Assembly (NCBI GenBank): GCA_964564865.1
Contig: CAZMDA010000066.1
Span: forward strand, 1 to 20,635
From: RBG-16-66-20 sp964564865
Lineage (GTDB): Bacteria; Pseudomonadota; Gammaproteobacteria; Burkholderiales; SG8-39
Length of the DNA: 20,635 bases
Direction: 5' to 3'
Below the pieces are notes generated by a model. That model was not told where the DNA came from. It worked only from the letters and a program-made list of their open reading frames with translations, and made no database searches. Positions 14,477 through 20,635 of this stretch are shown one piece after another (position 1 is the first letter of the stretch; each line of letters begins with the position of its first letter). A program made the translations under genes and the position numbers.

Positions 14477-17290
14477 TTATCCTGCCAGCGCCGCTTCCAG
14501 CACGCGCGCGACGTGCAGCGCCTCGCGCCCTGCGCCATCGCCGATCTGGTGGCGGCAACTGGTGCCGTCGGCGACCACGATCGCGTTTCGCGATGCATTG
14601 CGCACCGCGGGCAGCACGTCCGCCTCGGCCATCTTCATCGAGGTCTCGAAGTGCTCGGCCTCGTAGCCGAAGCTGCCGGCCATGCCGCAGCAGGAGGATT
14701 CGACGGTTGTCACCCGGAGCCCGGGGACGAGCCGCAGCGCCCGTTCGACCGCGCCCATGGCGCCGAAGGCCTTCTGGTGGCAATGGCCGTGAAGCAACGC
14801 CTCGTCCACGACCGGCTTCAACGCAAGCTGCAGGCGCCCGGCCTCGCTCTCGCGCACCAGGAACTCCTCGATCGGCATCATTTGCGCCGCAAGCGCGCGC
14901 GAAGCCTCGCCGGGCAGCAGGACCGTGATCTCGTCCTTGAGCGTGTAGAGGCACGAGGGCTCGAGGCCGAGGATCGGCACGCCGTTCGCAATCCACGGCG
15001 CCAGCGCTTCCAGCGTTCGGCCCGCCTCGGCCCTGGCCGCATCCACCATGCCTGCCGAGAGGTACGTGCGCCCGCAGCACAGCGGACGCCCGCCGCCGGA
15101 GGGCTCGGCGACGTGGACACGGTAGCCGCCGGCCTCCAGCACGCGCACTGCGGCGCGCACGTTGTCCGGCTCGAAGTAGCGGTTGAATGTATCGGCCCAA
15201 AGCACCACCTCGCGCTCGCCGCGCTTTGGCCAGGCGCGGTCGACGAAGCGGTCGCGGCGCCAGCGCGGCAGCGCGCGCCGGGTCGTGAATCCGGCCAGTC
15301 GCGCCCCCAGGGGTTGCAGCAGGTTGGCGAGCGGCGCCAGGCGCGCCGCCCAGGGCGCATAGCGCGGCAGGTGGGCGACGACGCGGTCGCGCAGCGTGTG
15401 GCCGTGGCGCGCCTTGTAGTGGGCGAGGAACTCGATCTTCATGCGCGCCATGTCCACGCCGGTGGGGCACTCGCGCTTGCAGCCCTTGCAGGACACGCAC
15501 AGGTCGAGCGCAGCCTTCACCGCCTCGTCGGACTGCGCGCCGAGCTGGCCCGACAGCGCGAGGCGCAGCGTGTTGGCGCGCCCGCGCGTCAGGTGGCGCT
15601 CGTCGCCGGTGGCGCGATACGACGGGCACATGGTGCCGGCGTCGCGCTTGCGGCAGTGGCCGTTGTTGTTGCACATCTCCACGGCCTTGTCGAAACCGCC
15701 CCATTCGCTCCAGTCGAGCGCCGCCGGCGGCGGCTGCGTGGCGTAGCCGGGCGGGAAGCGGAACAGGCGCACCTCGTCCATCTTCGGCGGATTGACGATC
15801 TTGCCCGGGTTCATCAGGCCCTTCGGGTCCAGCAGGCCCTTGATCTCCGCCAGCGTGGCGGTGAGGCGCGGGCCGAAGAACGGCGCGATCCACTCCGAGC
15901 GCACCAGGCCGTCGCCGTGCTCGCCGGAGTAGGCGCCCTTGTACTGCTTCACCATGGCGCAGGCTTCCTCGGCGATGGCGCGCATCTTCTGCGCCCCGTC
16001 GCGGCGCATGTCCAGCACCGGGCGCACGTGCAGCGTGCCCACCGAGGCGTGCGCGTACCAGGTGCCGCGGGTGCCGTGCTTCTCGAACACCTGCGTCAGG
16101 CGGTCGGTGTACTCGGCCAGGTGCTCCAGCGGCACCGCGCAGTCCTCGATGAAGGACACCGGCTTGCCGTCGCCCTTCATGGACATCATGATGTTGAGGC
16201 CGGCCTTCCTCACCTCCCATAGCTCCTTCTGCTGCTTCTGGTCGGTGATCTCCACCACGCTGCCGGGCAGCCCCAGGTCGCCCATCAGCTGCGCGAGCTG
16301 CCGTAGCTTCGCGTTCTGCTCGGCCTGGACCTCCCCCGAGAACTCCACCAGCAGGATGGCGTCGGGCTCGCCCCTGATGAAGGCGTCCACCGTGGCGCGG
16401 AAGGCGGCGATGTCGCGCGCCAGGCCCACCATGGTCCGGTCGACCAGCTCCACCGCCGAGGGGCCGAGCTTGACGATGTGCTGCGTGCTGTCCATCGCGG
16501 TGTAGAACTTCTGGAAGTGCACCACGCCCAGCGCCCGCGCCGCGGGCAGCGGCGAGAGCTTGAGGTGGATGCGCTCGAACCAGGCCAGCGTGCCCTCGGA
16601 ACCCACCAGCAGGTGCGCCGCATTCTCGTGCGGCGGCCCGAGGTGGTCCAGGTTGTAGCCGGCGACCTTGCGCAGCACTTTCGGAAAGCGCGCCTCGATC
16701 TCGTCGCAGTCGCGCGCGTAGATCGCCTTCAGGCGGCGCGTCAGGTCCGAATCGTCCGTCATCGGCCCAAAGCGGCGCGCCGCGCCGTCCACCGTCACCG
16801 CGTCAACGGCGAGCACGTTGTGCACCATGTTGCCGTAGGCAATCGACCTCGAGCCGCAGGAGTTGTTGCCCGCCATACCCCCCAGCGTCGCCTGCGCGCT
16901 GGTGGAGACGTCCACCGGGAACCACAGGCCGTGGCGGCGCAGCTGGGCATTGAGCGCGTCCAGCACCAGGCCGGGCTGGACCACCGCGGTGCGCGCGGCG
17001 GCGTCCACTTCGACGAGGCGGTTGAGGTACTTCGAGGTGTCGATCACCAGCGCCTCGCCGACGGTCTGGCCGCATTGCGAGCTGCCGGCGCCGCGCGGCA
17101 GCACCGGCACGCCCTCGGAAGCCGCGACGGCGATGGCATGGCGCGCCGCCTCCTCGGTGCGCGGGACCACCACGCCGACCGGCATCACCTGGTAGATGGA
17201 GGCATCGGTGGCGTAGCGCCCGCGCGAGGCGGGGTCGAACAGGACCTCGCCCTCGACTTCCCGGCGCAGCCGTTGCTCCAAAGCGCTCAT
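14477..17290 (-). CDS. FAD and Fe-S 2-hydroxyacid dehydrogenase (YdiJ/glycolate-D-lactate dehydrogenase type)
   Basis: This is a 937-residue fusion oxidising a D-2-hydroxyacid to a 2-oxoacid. An FAD_binding_4 (PCMH) domain spans about 35-245 (LPRGAGSSQCGQ 64-75, GMAGNNSCGSRS 138-149, LLVGSEGT 227-234). The FAD-oxidase C domain runs to about 500 and holds GEHGDGLVRSEW (456-467). A two-cluster ferredoxin-like part follows: Cys540, Cys546, Cys555, then Cys598/601/604/608. Two CCG domains come next (CCG at 738-740 and 867-869; GHCHQK 835-840). One polypeptide does the work of GlcD, GlcE/F-like modules, and electrons probably pass to the quinone pool or a cytochrome. Family members include E. coli YdiJ. 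Its ATG overlaps the GntR gene's TGA. Exact substrate inferred from neighbours: glycolate is plausible, with lactate or 2-hydroxyglutarate as alternatives. Confidence 0.92.
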   Translation of the reverse strand: MSALEQRLRREVEGEVLFDPASRGRYATDASIYQVMPVGVVVPRTEEAARHAIAVAASEGVPVLPRGAGSSQCGQTVGEALVIDTSKYLNRLVEVDAAARTAVVQPGLVLDALNAQLRRHGLWFPVDVSTSAQATLGGMAGNNSCGSRSIAYGNMVHNVLAVDAVTVDGAARRFGPMTDDSDLTRRLKAIYARDCDEIEARFPKVLRKVAGYNLDHLGPPHENAAHLLVGSEGTLAWFERIHLKLSPLPAARALGVVHFQKFYTAMDSTQHIVKLGPSAVELVDRTMVGLARDIAAFRATVDAFIRGEPDAILLVEFSGEVQAEQNAKLRQLAQLMGDLGLPGSVVEITDQKQQKELWEVRKAGLNIMMSMKGDGKPVSFIEDCAVPLEHLAEYTDRLTQVFEKHGTRGTWYAHASVGTLHVRPVLDMRRDGAQKMRAIAEEACAMVKQYKGAYSGEHGDGLVRSEWIAPFFGPRLTATLAEIKGLLDPKGLMNPGKIVNPPKMDEVRLFRFPPGYATQPPPAALDWSEWGGFDKAVEMCNNNGHCRKRDAGTMCPSYRATGDERHLTRGRANTLRLALSGQLGAQSDEAVKAALDLCVSCKGCKRECPTGVDMARMKIEFLAHYKARHGHTLRDRVVAHLPRYAPWAARLAPLANLLQPLGARLAGFTTRRALPRWRRDRFVDRAWPKRGEREVVLWADTFNRYFEPDNVRAAVRVLEAGGYRVHVAEPSGGGRPLCCGRTYLSAGMVDAARAEAGRTLEALAPWIANGVPILGLEPSCLYTLKDEITVLLPGEASRALAAQMMPIEEFLVRESEAGRLQLALKPVVDEALLHGHCHQKAFGAMGAVERALRLVPGLRVTTVESSCCGMAGSFGYEAEHFETSMKMAEADVLPAVRNASRNAIVVADGTSCRHQIGDGAGREALHVARVLEAALAG

Positions 17291-17976
17291 GCAGCCTGGC
17301 GGGCGGCGGGCTGGCCGAGCTCGGCCATCACGCTCGCCAGCTTGTGCGCGAGGTGGTCCGAGAGCAGCGCCTTGATGCGCGGCACGTCGCGCGCGCCCAG
17401 CGCGGCGAGGATCTCGTCGTGCTCGCGCACCGCGGCGTCCCAGCGCTCCTGCGACAGGTTGGCCATGTAGCGCGCGCGGCGCACGTAGCCGTTCATCTGC
17501 CGGTAGGCATGGTTGAGCACCGCGTTGCCCGAGTACTTGACGATCTTGAGGTGGATCGCCTGGTTGAACTTGAAGTAGCCGGCGAGGTCGCCGCGCGCGT
17601 GGTGCGCGCGCATCTCGTAGTGCAAGGAGCGGATCTCGTTCAACTGCGCGTCGCTGGCGTTGCGGCAGGCAAGCTCGCCGGCGAGTGCTTCCAGCGCTCC
17701 CATCACGGCGAGGGTTTCGCCCAGTCGCGCGGCGTCGATCTGCGAAACGATGGCGCCGCGGTTGGGCAGGAGCTCCACCAGGCCCTCGGTGGCGAGGACC
17801 TTGAAGGCCTCGCGCAGCGGCGTGCGCGACAGCCCGAACTGCGCGGTCAGCAGACGCTCGTTCAGGCGGGTGCCCGGCGCAAGCTGGCCCTGTACGATCA
17901 AATCCCGGATGCGGTCGGCCGCCTCCTCGTGGAGGGGGCGACGGACGATTGGGGTGGGTTCTTGCATCAAGCTCAT
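17287..17976 (-). CDS. GntR family regulator, FCD (FadR-like) subfamily
   Basis: This is a DNA-binding transcription factor. An N-terminal winged helix (PLHEEAADRIRDLIVQGQLAPG, then LNERLLTAQFGLSRTPLREAFKVLATEGLVELLPNRGA) is followed by an all-helical FCD ligand-binding domain. The usual metal-site Asp of the DxxFH-type motif is replaced by Asn (FNQAIH). Later histidines in REHDEI and SDHLAHKL are present. I use the ATG at 17976 (229 residues); a GTG at 18003 and an ATG at 17967 are alternatives, and none has a clear Shine-Dalgarno sequence. It is translationally coupled to the dehydrogenase and divergent from the aminotransferase operon. It is therefore the probable local regulator of both, with a carboxylate as likely effector. 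Confidence 0.92.
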   Translation of the reverse strand: MSLMQEPTPIVRRPLHEEAADRIRDLIVQGQLAPGTRLNERLLTAQFGLSRTPLREAFKVLATEGLVELLPNRGAIVSQIDAARLGETLAVMGALEALAGELACRNASDAQLNEIRSLHYEMRAHHARGDLAGYFKFNQAIHLKIVKYSGNAVLNHAYRQMNGYVRRARYMANLSQERWDAAVREHDEILAALGARDVPRIKALLSDHLAHKLASVMAELGQPAARQAA

Positions 17977-18073
17977 TTTGCATGCAGAATACAAAACTTC
18001 CACGATTTGTGCAAGACATAGCCCTTATGTTGCGCACAATAAACATAGTTGCATGCAAACGGAGGGTTTAGCC
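17977..18073. promoter_or_regulatory. Divergent promoter/operator region with TTGCATGCA repeats
   Basis: This short gap between the GntR gene and the aminotransferase gene is visibly A+T-richer than its surroundings. It contains the 9-mer TTGCATGCA twice (17978-17986 and 18049-18057). The second copy extends to the perfect 10-bp palindrome TTGCATGCAA. A related TTGCGCACAA lies at 18030-18039. Small palindromes of this size are what GntR/FCD dimers bind, and the copies sit close to the two starts. A strong Shine-Dalgarno GGAGGG (18061-18066) serves the aminotransferase. No confident -35/-10 pair can be picked. Confidence 0.6.
18007..18039. repeat. Imperfect 33-bp dyad in the divergent promoter region
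   Basis: Two 14-nt arms, TTGTGCAAGACATA and TATGTTGCGCACAA, flank a 5-nt spacer. Eleven of 14 positions are complementary, with the mismatches grouped in the middle of each arm. It lies between the two TTGCATGCA copies. It may be a second operator or the site of a co-regulator. Confidence 0.5.
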
Positions 18074-19270
18074 ATGCCTCGAGCTGCTGGTCGCCATTTC
18101 CTTCAGATCCCCGGCCCCACGAACGTGCCCGACCGGGTCCTGCGCGCCATCGACATGCCAACCATGGACCATCGCGGCCCTGACTTCGCGCCGCTCGGCA
18201 AGGCGGTCCTCGAGGGCATGAAGCGGGTGTTCCAGACCCGGAGCCATGTGGTCATCTACCCGGCGTCGGGCACCGGCGCCTGGGAGGCCGCCCTCGCCAA
18301 CACGCTGTCGCCGGGGGACACGGTGCTCATGTACGAGACCGGCCACTTCGCCACCCTGTGGCAGAAGATGGCGCTCAAGCTGGGCCTCAAGCCGGAGTTC
18401 ATCGCCGGCGACTGGCGCACCGGCGCCGACCCGCAGGCGATCGAGAAGCGGCTGCGCGAGGATGCCGCCAAGTCCATCAAGGCGGTGTGCGTGGTGCACA
18501 ACGAGACCTCCACCGGCGTGGTGTCGCGCATTGCCGAGGTCCGCAAGGCCATCGACGCCGCGAAGCATCCCGCGCTGCTGATGGTGGACACCATCTCGTC
18601 GCTGGCCTCGCTCGACTACCGGCACGACGAGTGGGGCGTCGACGTCACCGTGGGCGGCTCGCAGAAAGGCCTGATGCTGCCGCCCGGACTGTCGTTCAAT
18701 GCCGTGTCGGCGAAGGCGCTCGCGGCTTCGAAAGACGCGAAGCTGCCGCGCAGCTTCTGGGACTGGGGCGAGATGATTGCCTCCAACAAGGACGGCTACT
18801 TCCCCTACACGCCGGCCACCAATTTGCTCTACGGCCTGCGCGAGGCGCTGACCATGCTGCTGGACGAGGAAGGCCTGGAGAACGTGTTCGCCCGCCACCA
18901 GCGCCACGGCGAAGCCACCCGCCGCGCGGTGCGCGCCTGGGGACTGGAGGTGCTGGCGAGGAACCCGGCGGAGTACTCCGGCTCGCTCACCGCGGTGCTG
19001 ATGCCCGCGGGCCACGACGCCGACCGCCTGCGCAAGGTGATCCTGGAGAATTTCGACATGTCGCTCGGCACCGGTCTGTCGAAGCTCGCCGGCAAGGTGT
19101 TCCGCATCGGGCACCTGGGCGATTTCAACGACTTGACCCTGATGGGCACACTCGCGGGCTGCGAAATGGGCTTGCAGCTGGCCGGGGTTCCGGTCAAAAA
19201 GGAGGGCGTGCAGGCCGCGATGGCCTATCTTGCGCAATCCCGCGCCGAGCCCGCCCGCGCGGCGGCCTGA
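18074..19270 (+). CDS. Serine/alanine-glyoxylate aminotransferase (class V, PLP)
   Basis: This is a cytoplasmic fold-type I aminotransferase that moves an amino group from serine or alanine to glyoxylate, giving glycine. The 398-residue protein opens with HFLQIPGPTNVPDRVLRAI and shows FPASGTGAWEAAL-like IYPASGTGAWEAAL (61-74), HNETSTGV (142-149), the PLP-anchoring Asp172 region LLMVDTISSLAS, and the Schiff-base Lys198 in GGSQKGLMLPPG. The SQKGLMLPPG form and the length match serine-glyoxylate aminotransferases of the SgaA type better than the animal alanine-glyoxylate enzymes. The start is fixed by GGAGGG 7 nt upstream of the ATG. It leads an operon with the Bug and crotonase genes and is divergent from the GntR-dehydrogenase pair. 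Confidence 0.92.
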   Translation: MPRAAGRHFLQIPGPTNVPDRVLRAIDMPTMDHRGPDFAPLGKAVLEGMKRVFQTRSHVVIYPASGTGAWEAALANTLSPGDTVLMYETGHFATLWQKMALKLGLKPEFIAGDWRTGADPQAIEKRLREDAAKSIKAVCVVHNETSTGVVSRIAEVRKAIDAAKHPALLMVDTISSLASLDYRHDEWGVDVTVGGSQKGLMLPPGLSFNAVSAKALAASKDAKLPRSFWDWGEMIASNKDGYFPYTPATNLLYGLREALTMLLDEEGLENVFARHQRHGEATRRAVRAWGLEVLARNPAEYSGSLTAVLMPAGHDADRLRKVILENFDMSLGTGLSKLAGKVFRIGHLGDFNDLTLMGTLAGCEMGLQLAGVPVKKEGVQAAMAYLAQSRAEPARAAA

Positions 19271-19292
19271 CGTCACGACAACGGAGAATCCC

Positions 19293-20252
19293 ATGCTCAA
19301 GCTCGCAACGCTGGTCGCAGGCGCCCTCCTTTCCGGGGCCGTGTTTGCGCAGGCCTACCCCTCCAAGCCGGTGCGCATGATCGTCGGCTTCCCGCCAGGC
19401 GGCGGCACCGACGTGGTGGCGCGCGTGATCTCGCAGAAGCTCTCCGAGTGGTGGAGCCAGCCGGTGACGGTGGAGAACCGCCCCGGCGCGACCGGAACCA
19501 TCGGCGCGGACTTCGTCGCCAAGAGCGCTCCCGACGGCTACACCCTGATCATGGGCCACGTGAATTCCACCGGCCTGGCGCCCAACCTGTTCGCCAGGCT
19601 GCCCTACGACCCGATCAAGGACTTCGCCGGGGTCGCCTACGTGGGATACGTGCCGAACGTGCTCGCGGTGCACCCGTCCGTGAACGTGAATTCGGTGAAG
19701 GAGCTGGTGGCGCTGCTGAAGTCAAGGCCGGGCGCGTTCAACTACGCCTCCTCGGGCAACGGCAGCACGCAGCACATCGCCGGCGAGGTGTTCAAGCAAC
19801 TCACCGGGACGCAGATCGTGCACGTGCCCTACAAGGGCAGCGGCGACGCCATCAAGGACCTGCTGGGCGGGGTGGTGGCGATGAACTTCGACACCATGCC
19901 GCCGGTGATGCCGCACATCCAGGCCGGAAAGCTGCGCGGCCTCGCGATCTCGACGCAGCGGCGCCTGCCGCAGCTGCCCAATGTGCCGACCTTCGCCGAA
20001 GCCGGCATCACCGGCTTTGACGTCACCAACTGGTACGGCGTCATGGCCCCCGGCGCGACGCCGCGGGAGATCGTCCTGAAGCTGAATGCGGACATCAACA
20101 AGGCGATGCAGGTGCCGGAGGTGCGCGCGCGCCTTGAAGGCGTCGGCACGCAGCTGCGCGAGATGAGCGCGCCGGAGTTCGACGGCTTCATGAAGGCCGA
20201 GGTCGCCAAGTACGCCAAGATCATCAGGGAAACCGGGGTCAAGGTCGAATAG
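19293..20252 (+). CDS. TTT-family (Bug) periplasmic solute-binding protein
   Basis: This is a 319-residue extracytoplasmic receptor of the Bug/TctC family, which binds carboxylates and related anions. A Sec signal peptide covers about 1-19 or 1-21 (SGAVFAQA|YPSKP). Conserved family segments are KPVRMIVGFPPGGGTDVVAR, VENRPGATGTIGADFVAKSAPDGYT, FNYASSGNGSTQHIAGE and HVPYKGSGDAIKDLLGG. I choose the ATG at 19293 because GGAGA lies 5 nt upstream. No TctA/TctB membrane partners are in the window, which is usual for the many orphan Bug proteins of Burkholderiales. Being placed between an aminotransferase and a crotonase suggests a ligand linked to this pathway, but the ligand itself is unknown. Confidence 0.94.
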   Translation: MLKLATLVAGALLSGAVFAQAYPSKPVRMIVGFPPGGGTDVVARVISQKLSEWWSQPVTVENRPGATGTIGADFVAKSAPDGYTLIMGHVNSTGLAPNLFARLPYDPIKDFAGVAYVGYVPNVLAVHPSVNVNSVKELVALLKSRPGAFNYASSGNGSTQHIAGEVFKQLTGTQIVHVPYKGSGDAIKDLLGGVVAMNFDTMPPVMPHIQAGKLRGLAISTQRRLPQLPNVPTFAEAGITGFDVTNWYGVMAPGATPREIVLKLNADINKAMQVPEVRARLEGVGTQLREMSAPEFDGFMKAEVAKYAKIIRETGVKVE

Positions 20253-20265
20253 TGGGAGTCGCATA

Positions 20266-20635
20266 ATGGCAGGCGGCAGCGTATTGCTTGCGCGCGACGG
20301 CGGCATCGCCACCGTCACGCTCTCCAGCCCCGGGCGGATGAATGCCCTCGACAAGGCGATGTGGCAGCGCCTGGGCGAGATCATGAAGGAACTGGACGCG
20401 GACGAGGGCCTGCGCTGCGTCGTCCTGCGCGGCGATGGCGACAAGGCCTTCGCCGCCGGCGCCGACATCGCCGAGTTCCACAGGGAGCGCGCCAACTCGG
20501 CGCAGGCGCGGAAGTACAGCCGCGAAGGCATAAACTGGATGGCGGCGGTCGCCGGCTGCCGCCACCCGACCGTGGCGCTCATCCAGGGCGCCTGCATCGG
20601 CGGCGGGCTGCTGATCGCCTCGCAGTGCGACATCC
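20266..20635 (+). CDS. Enoyl-CoA hydratase/isomerase (crotonase) superfamily protein, partial
   Basis: The gene runs off the right edge; the first 123 residues are present. The start ATG follows GGGAG by 7 nt and the Bug gene by 13 bp. Crotonase features are the N-terminal IATVTLSSPGRMNALDKAMW, the oxyanion-hole segment FAAGADIAEF (62-71) and CRHPTVALIQGACIGGGLLIASQCDI. In typical hydratases the residue two after GGG is a catalytic Glu (GGGCE); here it is Leu116. Simple enoyl-CoA hydration is therefore doubtful and another crotonase reaction (isomerase, decarboxylase, hydrolase) is possible. The second catalytic Glu position lies outside the window. Confidence 0.9.
   Translation, partial: MAGGSVLLARDGGIATVTLSSPGRMNALDKAMWQRLGEIMKELDADEGLRCVVLRGDGDKAFAAGADIAEFHRERANSAQARKYSREGINWMAAVAGCRHPTVALIQGACIGGGLLIASQCDI

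Noticed and set aside
12434..16222. Very long plus-strand open frame (1262 codons) antisense to the EAL protein and dehydrogenase genes
   Set aside because: It is rich in Arg, His, Gln, Ala and Gly with no recognisable domain, as expected from the complementary frame of high-GC genes. Both genes on the other strand have clear motifs over the same span.
17291..18058. Upstream extension of the dehydrogenase frame to 1193 residues
   Set aside because: It lies wholly over the GntR gene in another frame, has no domain signal, and the ATG at 17290 gives the family's usual N-terminus.
1..20635. Mobile element, prophage, CRISPR, toxin-antitoxin or defence system
   Set aside because: No transposase, integrase, repeat-spacer array, att-like direct repeats or nuclease/antitoxin pair was found, and composition looks uniform by eye.

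Overview
The window is G+C-rich DNA, densely coding, with short intergenic gaps, frequent 4-nt ATGA/GTGA start-stop overlaps and GTG/TTG starts. The gene content points to a betaproteobacterium, probably Burkholderiales or a close relative: a Bug-type tripartite-tricarboxylate (TTT) receptor, a c551-like cytochrome, a complete branched-chain amino acid (Liv) ABC operon, and ilvD divergent from lgt. This placement is inferred from gene families; there is no rRNA or other phylogenetic marker here.

Layout. (1) 18-4947, minus strand: a complete liv operon livK-livH-livM-livG-livF. The four downstream genes are chained by 4-nt overlaps. livK is separated from livH by a strong UUCG-capped intrinsic terminator and is preceded by a likely operator/promoter. 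A perfect 32-bp palindrome follows livF. (2) 5043-6495, minus: a small monohaem cytochrome c with its own terminator, then an isolated FkbM-type methyltransferase. (3) 6535-7692, plus: a DUF924 protein and an unrecognised two-helix membrane protein. (4) 7707-9416, minus: ilvD, the dihydroxy-acid dehydratase of branched-chain amino acid synthesis. (5) 9472-11722, plus: lgt, a periplasmic histidine phosphatase and an AEC-family permease, tightly packed. (6) 11723-17976, minus: a GntR/FCD regulator translationally coupled to a large FAD/Fe-S 2-hydroxyacid dehydrogenase, followed after 36 bp by a REC-PAS-GAF-GGDEF-EAL protein whose GGDEF half is degenerate and whose EAL half looks intact. (7) 18074 to the right edge, plus: a serine/alanine-glyoxylate aminotransferase, a Bug solute-binding protein and the start of a crotonase-superfamily enzyme. 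This operon is divergent from the GntR operon across a short intergenic region rich in dyad symmetry.

How they may work together. Regions 6 and 7 look like one catabolic unit controlled by the GntR protein: capture of a carboxylate by the Bug protein, oxidation of a 2-hydroxyacid such as glycolate to a 2-oxoacid such as glyoxylate, and transamination to glycine. The substrate is inferred from neighbourhood, not shown by sequence. The liv operon is a self-contained amino acid importer whose binding protein appears to be a lipoprotein, and lgt in the same window encodes the enzyme that would lipidate it.

I found no mobile element, CRISPR array, tRNA, rRNA or phage gene. Most of the window is ordinary housekeeping and metabolic DNA. 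The points most worth following up are the glyoxylate-type module with its operator-like repeats, the degenerate c-di-GMP protein placed behind it, and the regulatory architecture around livK. No gap between genes exceeds 300 bases.
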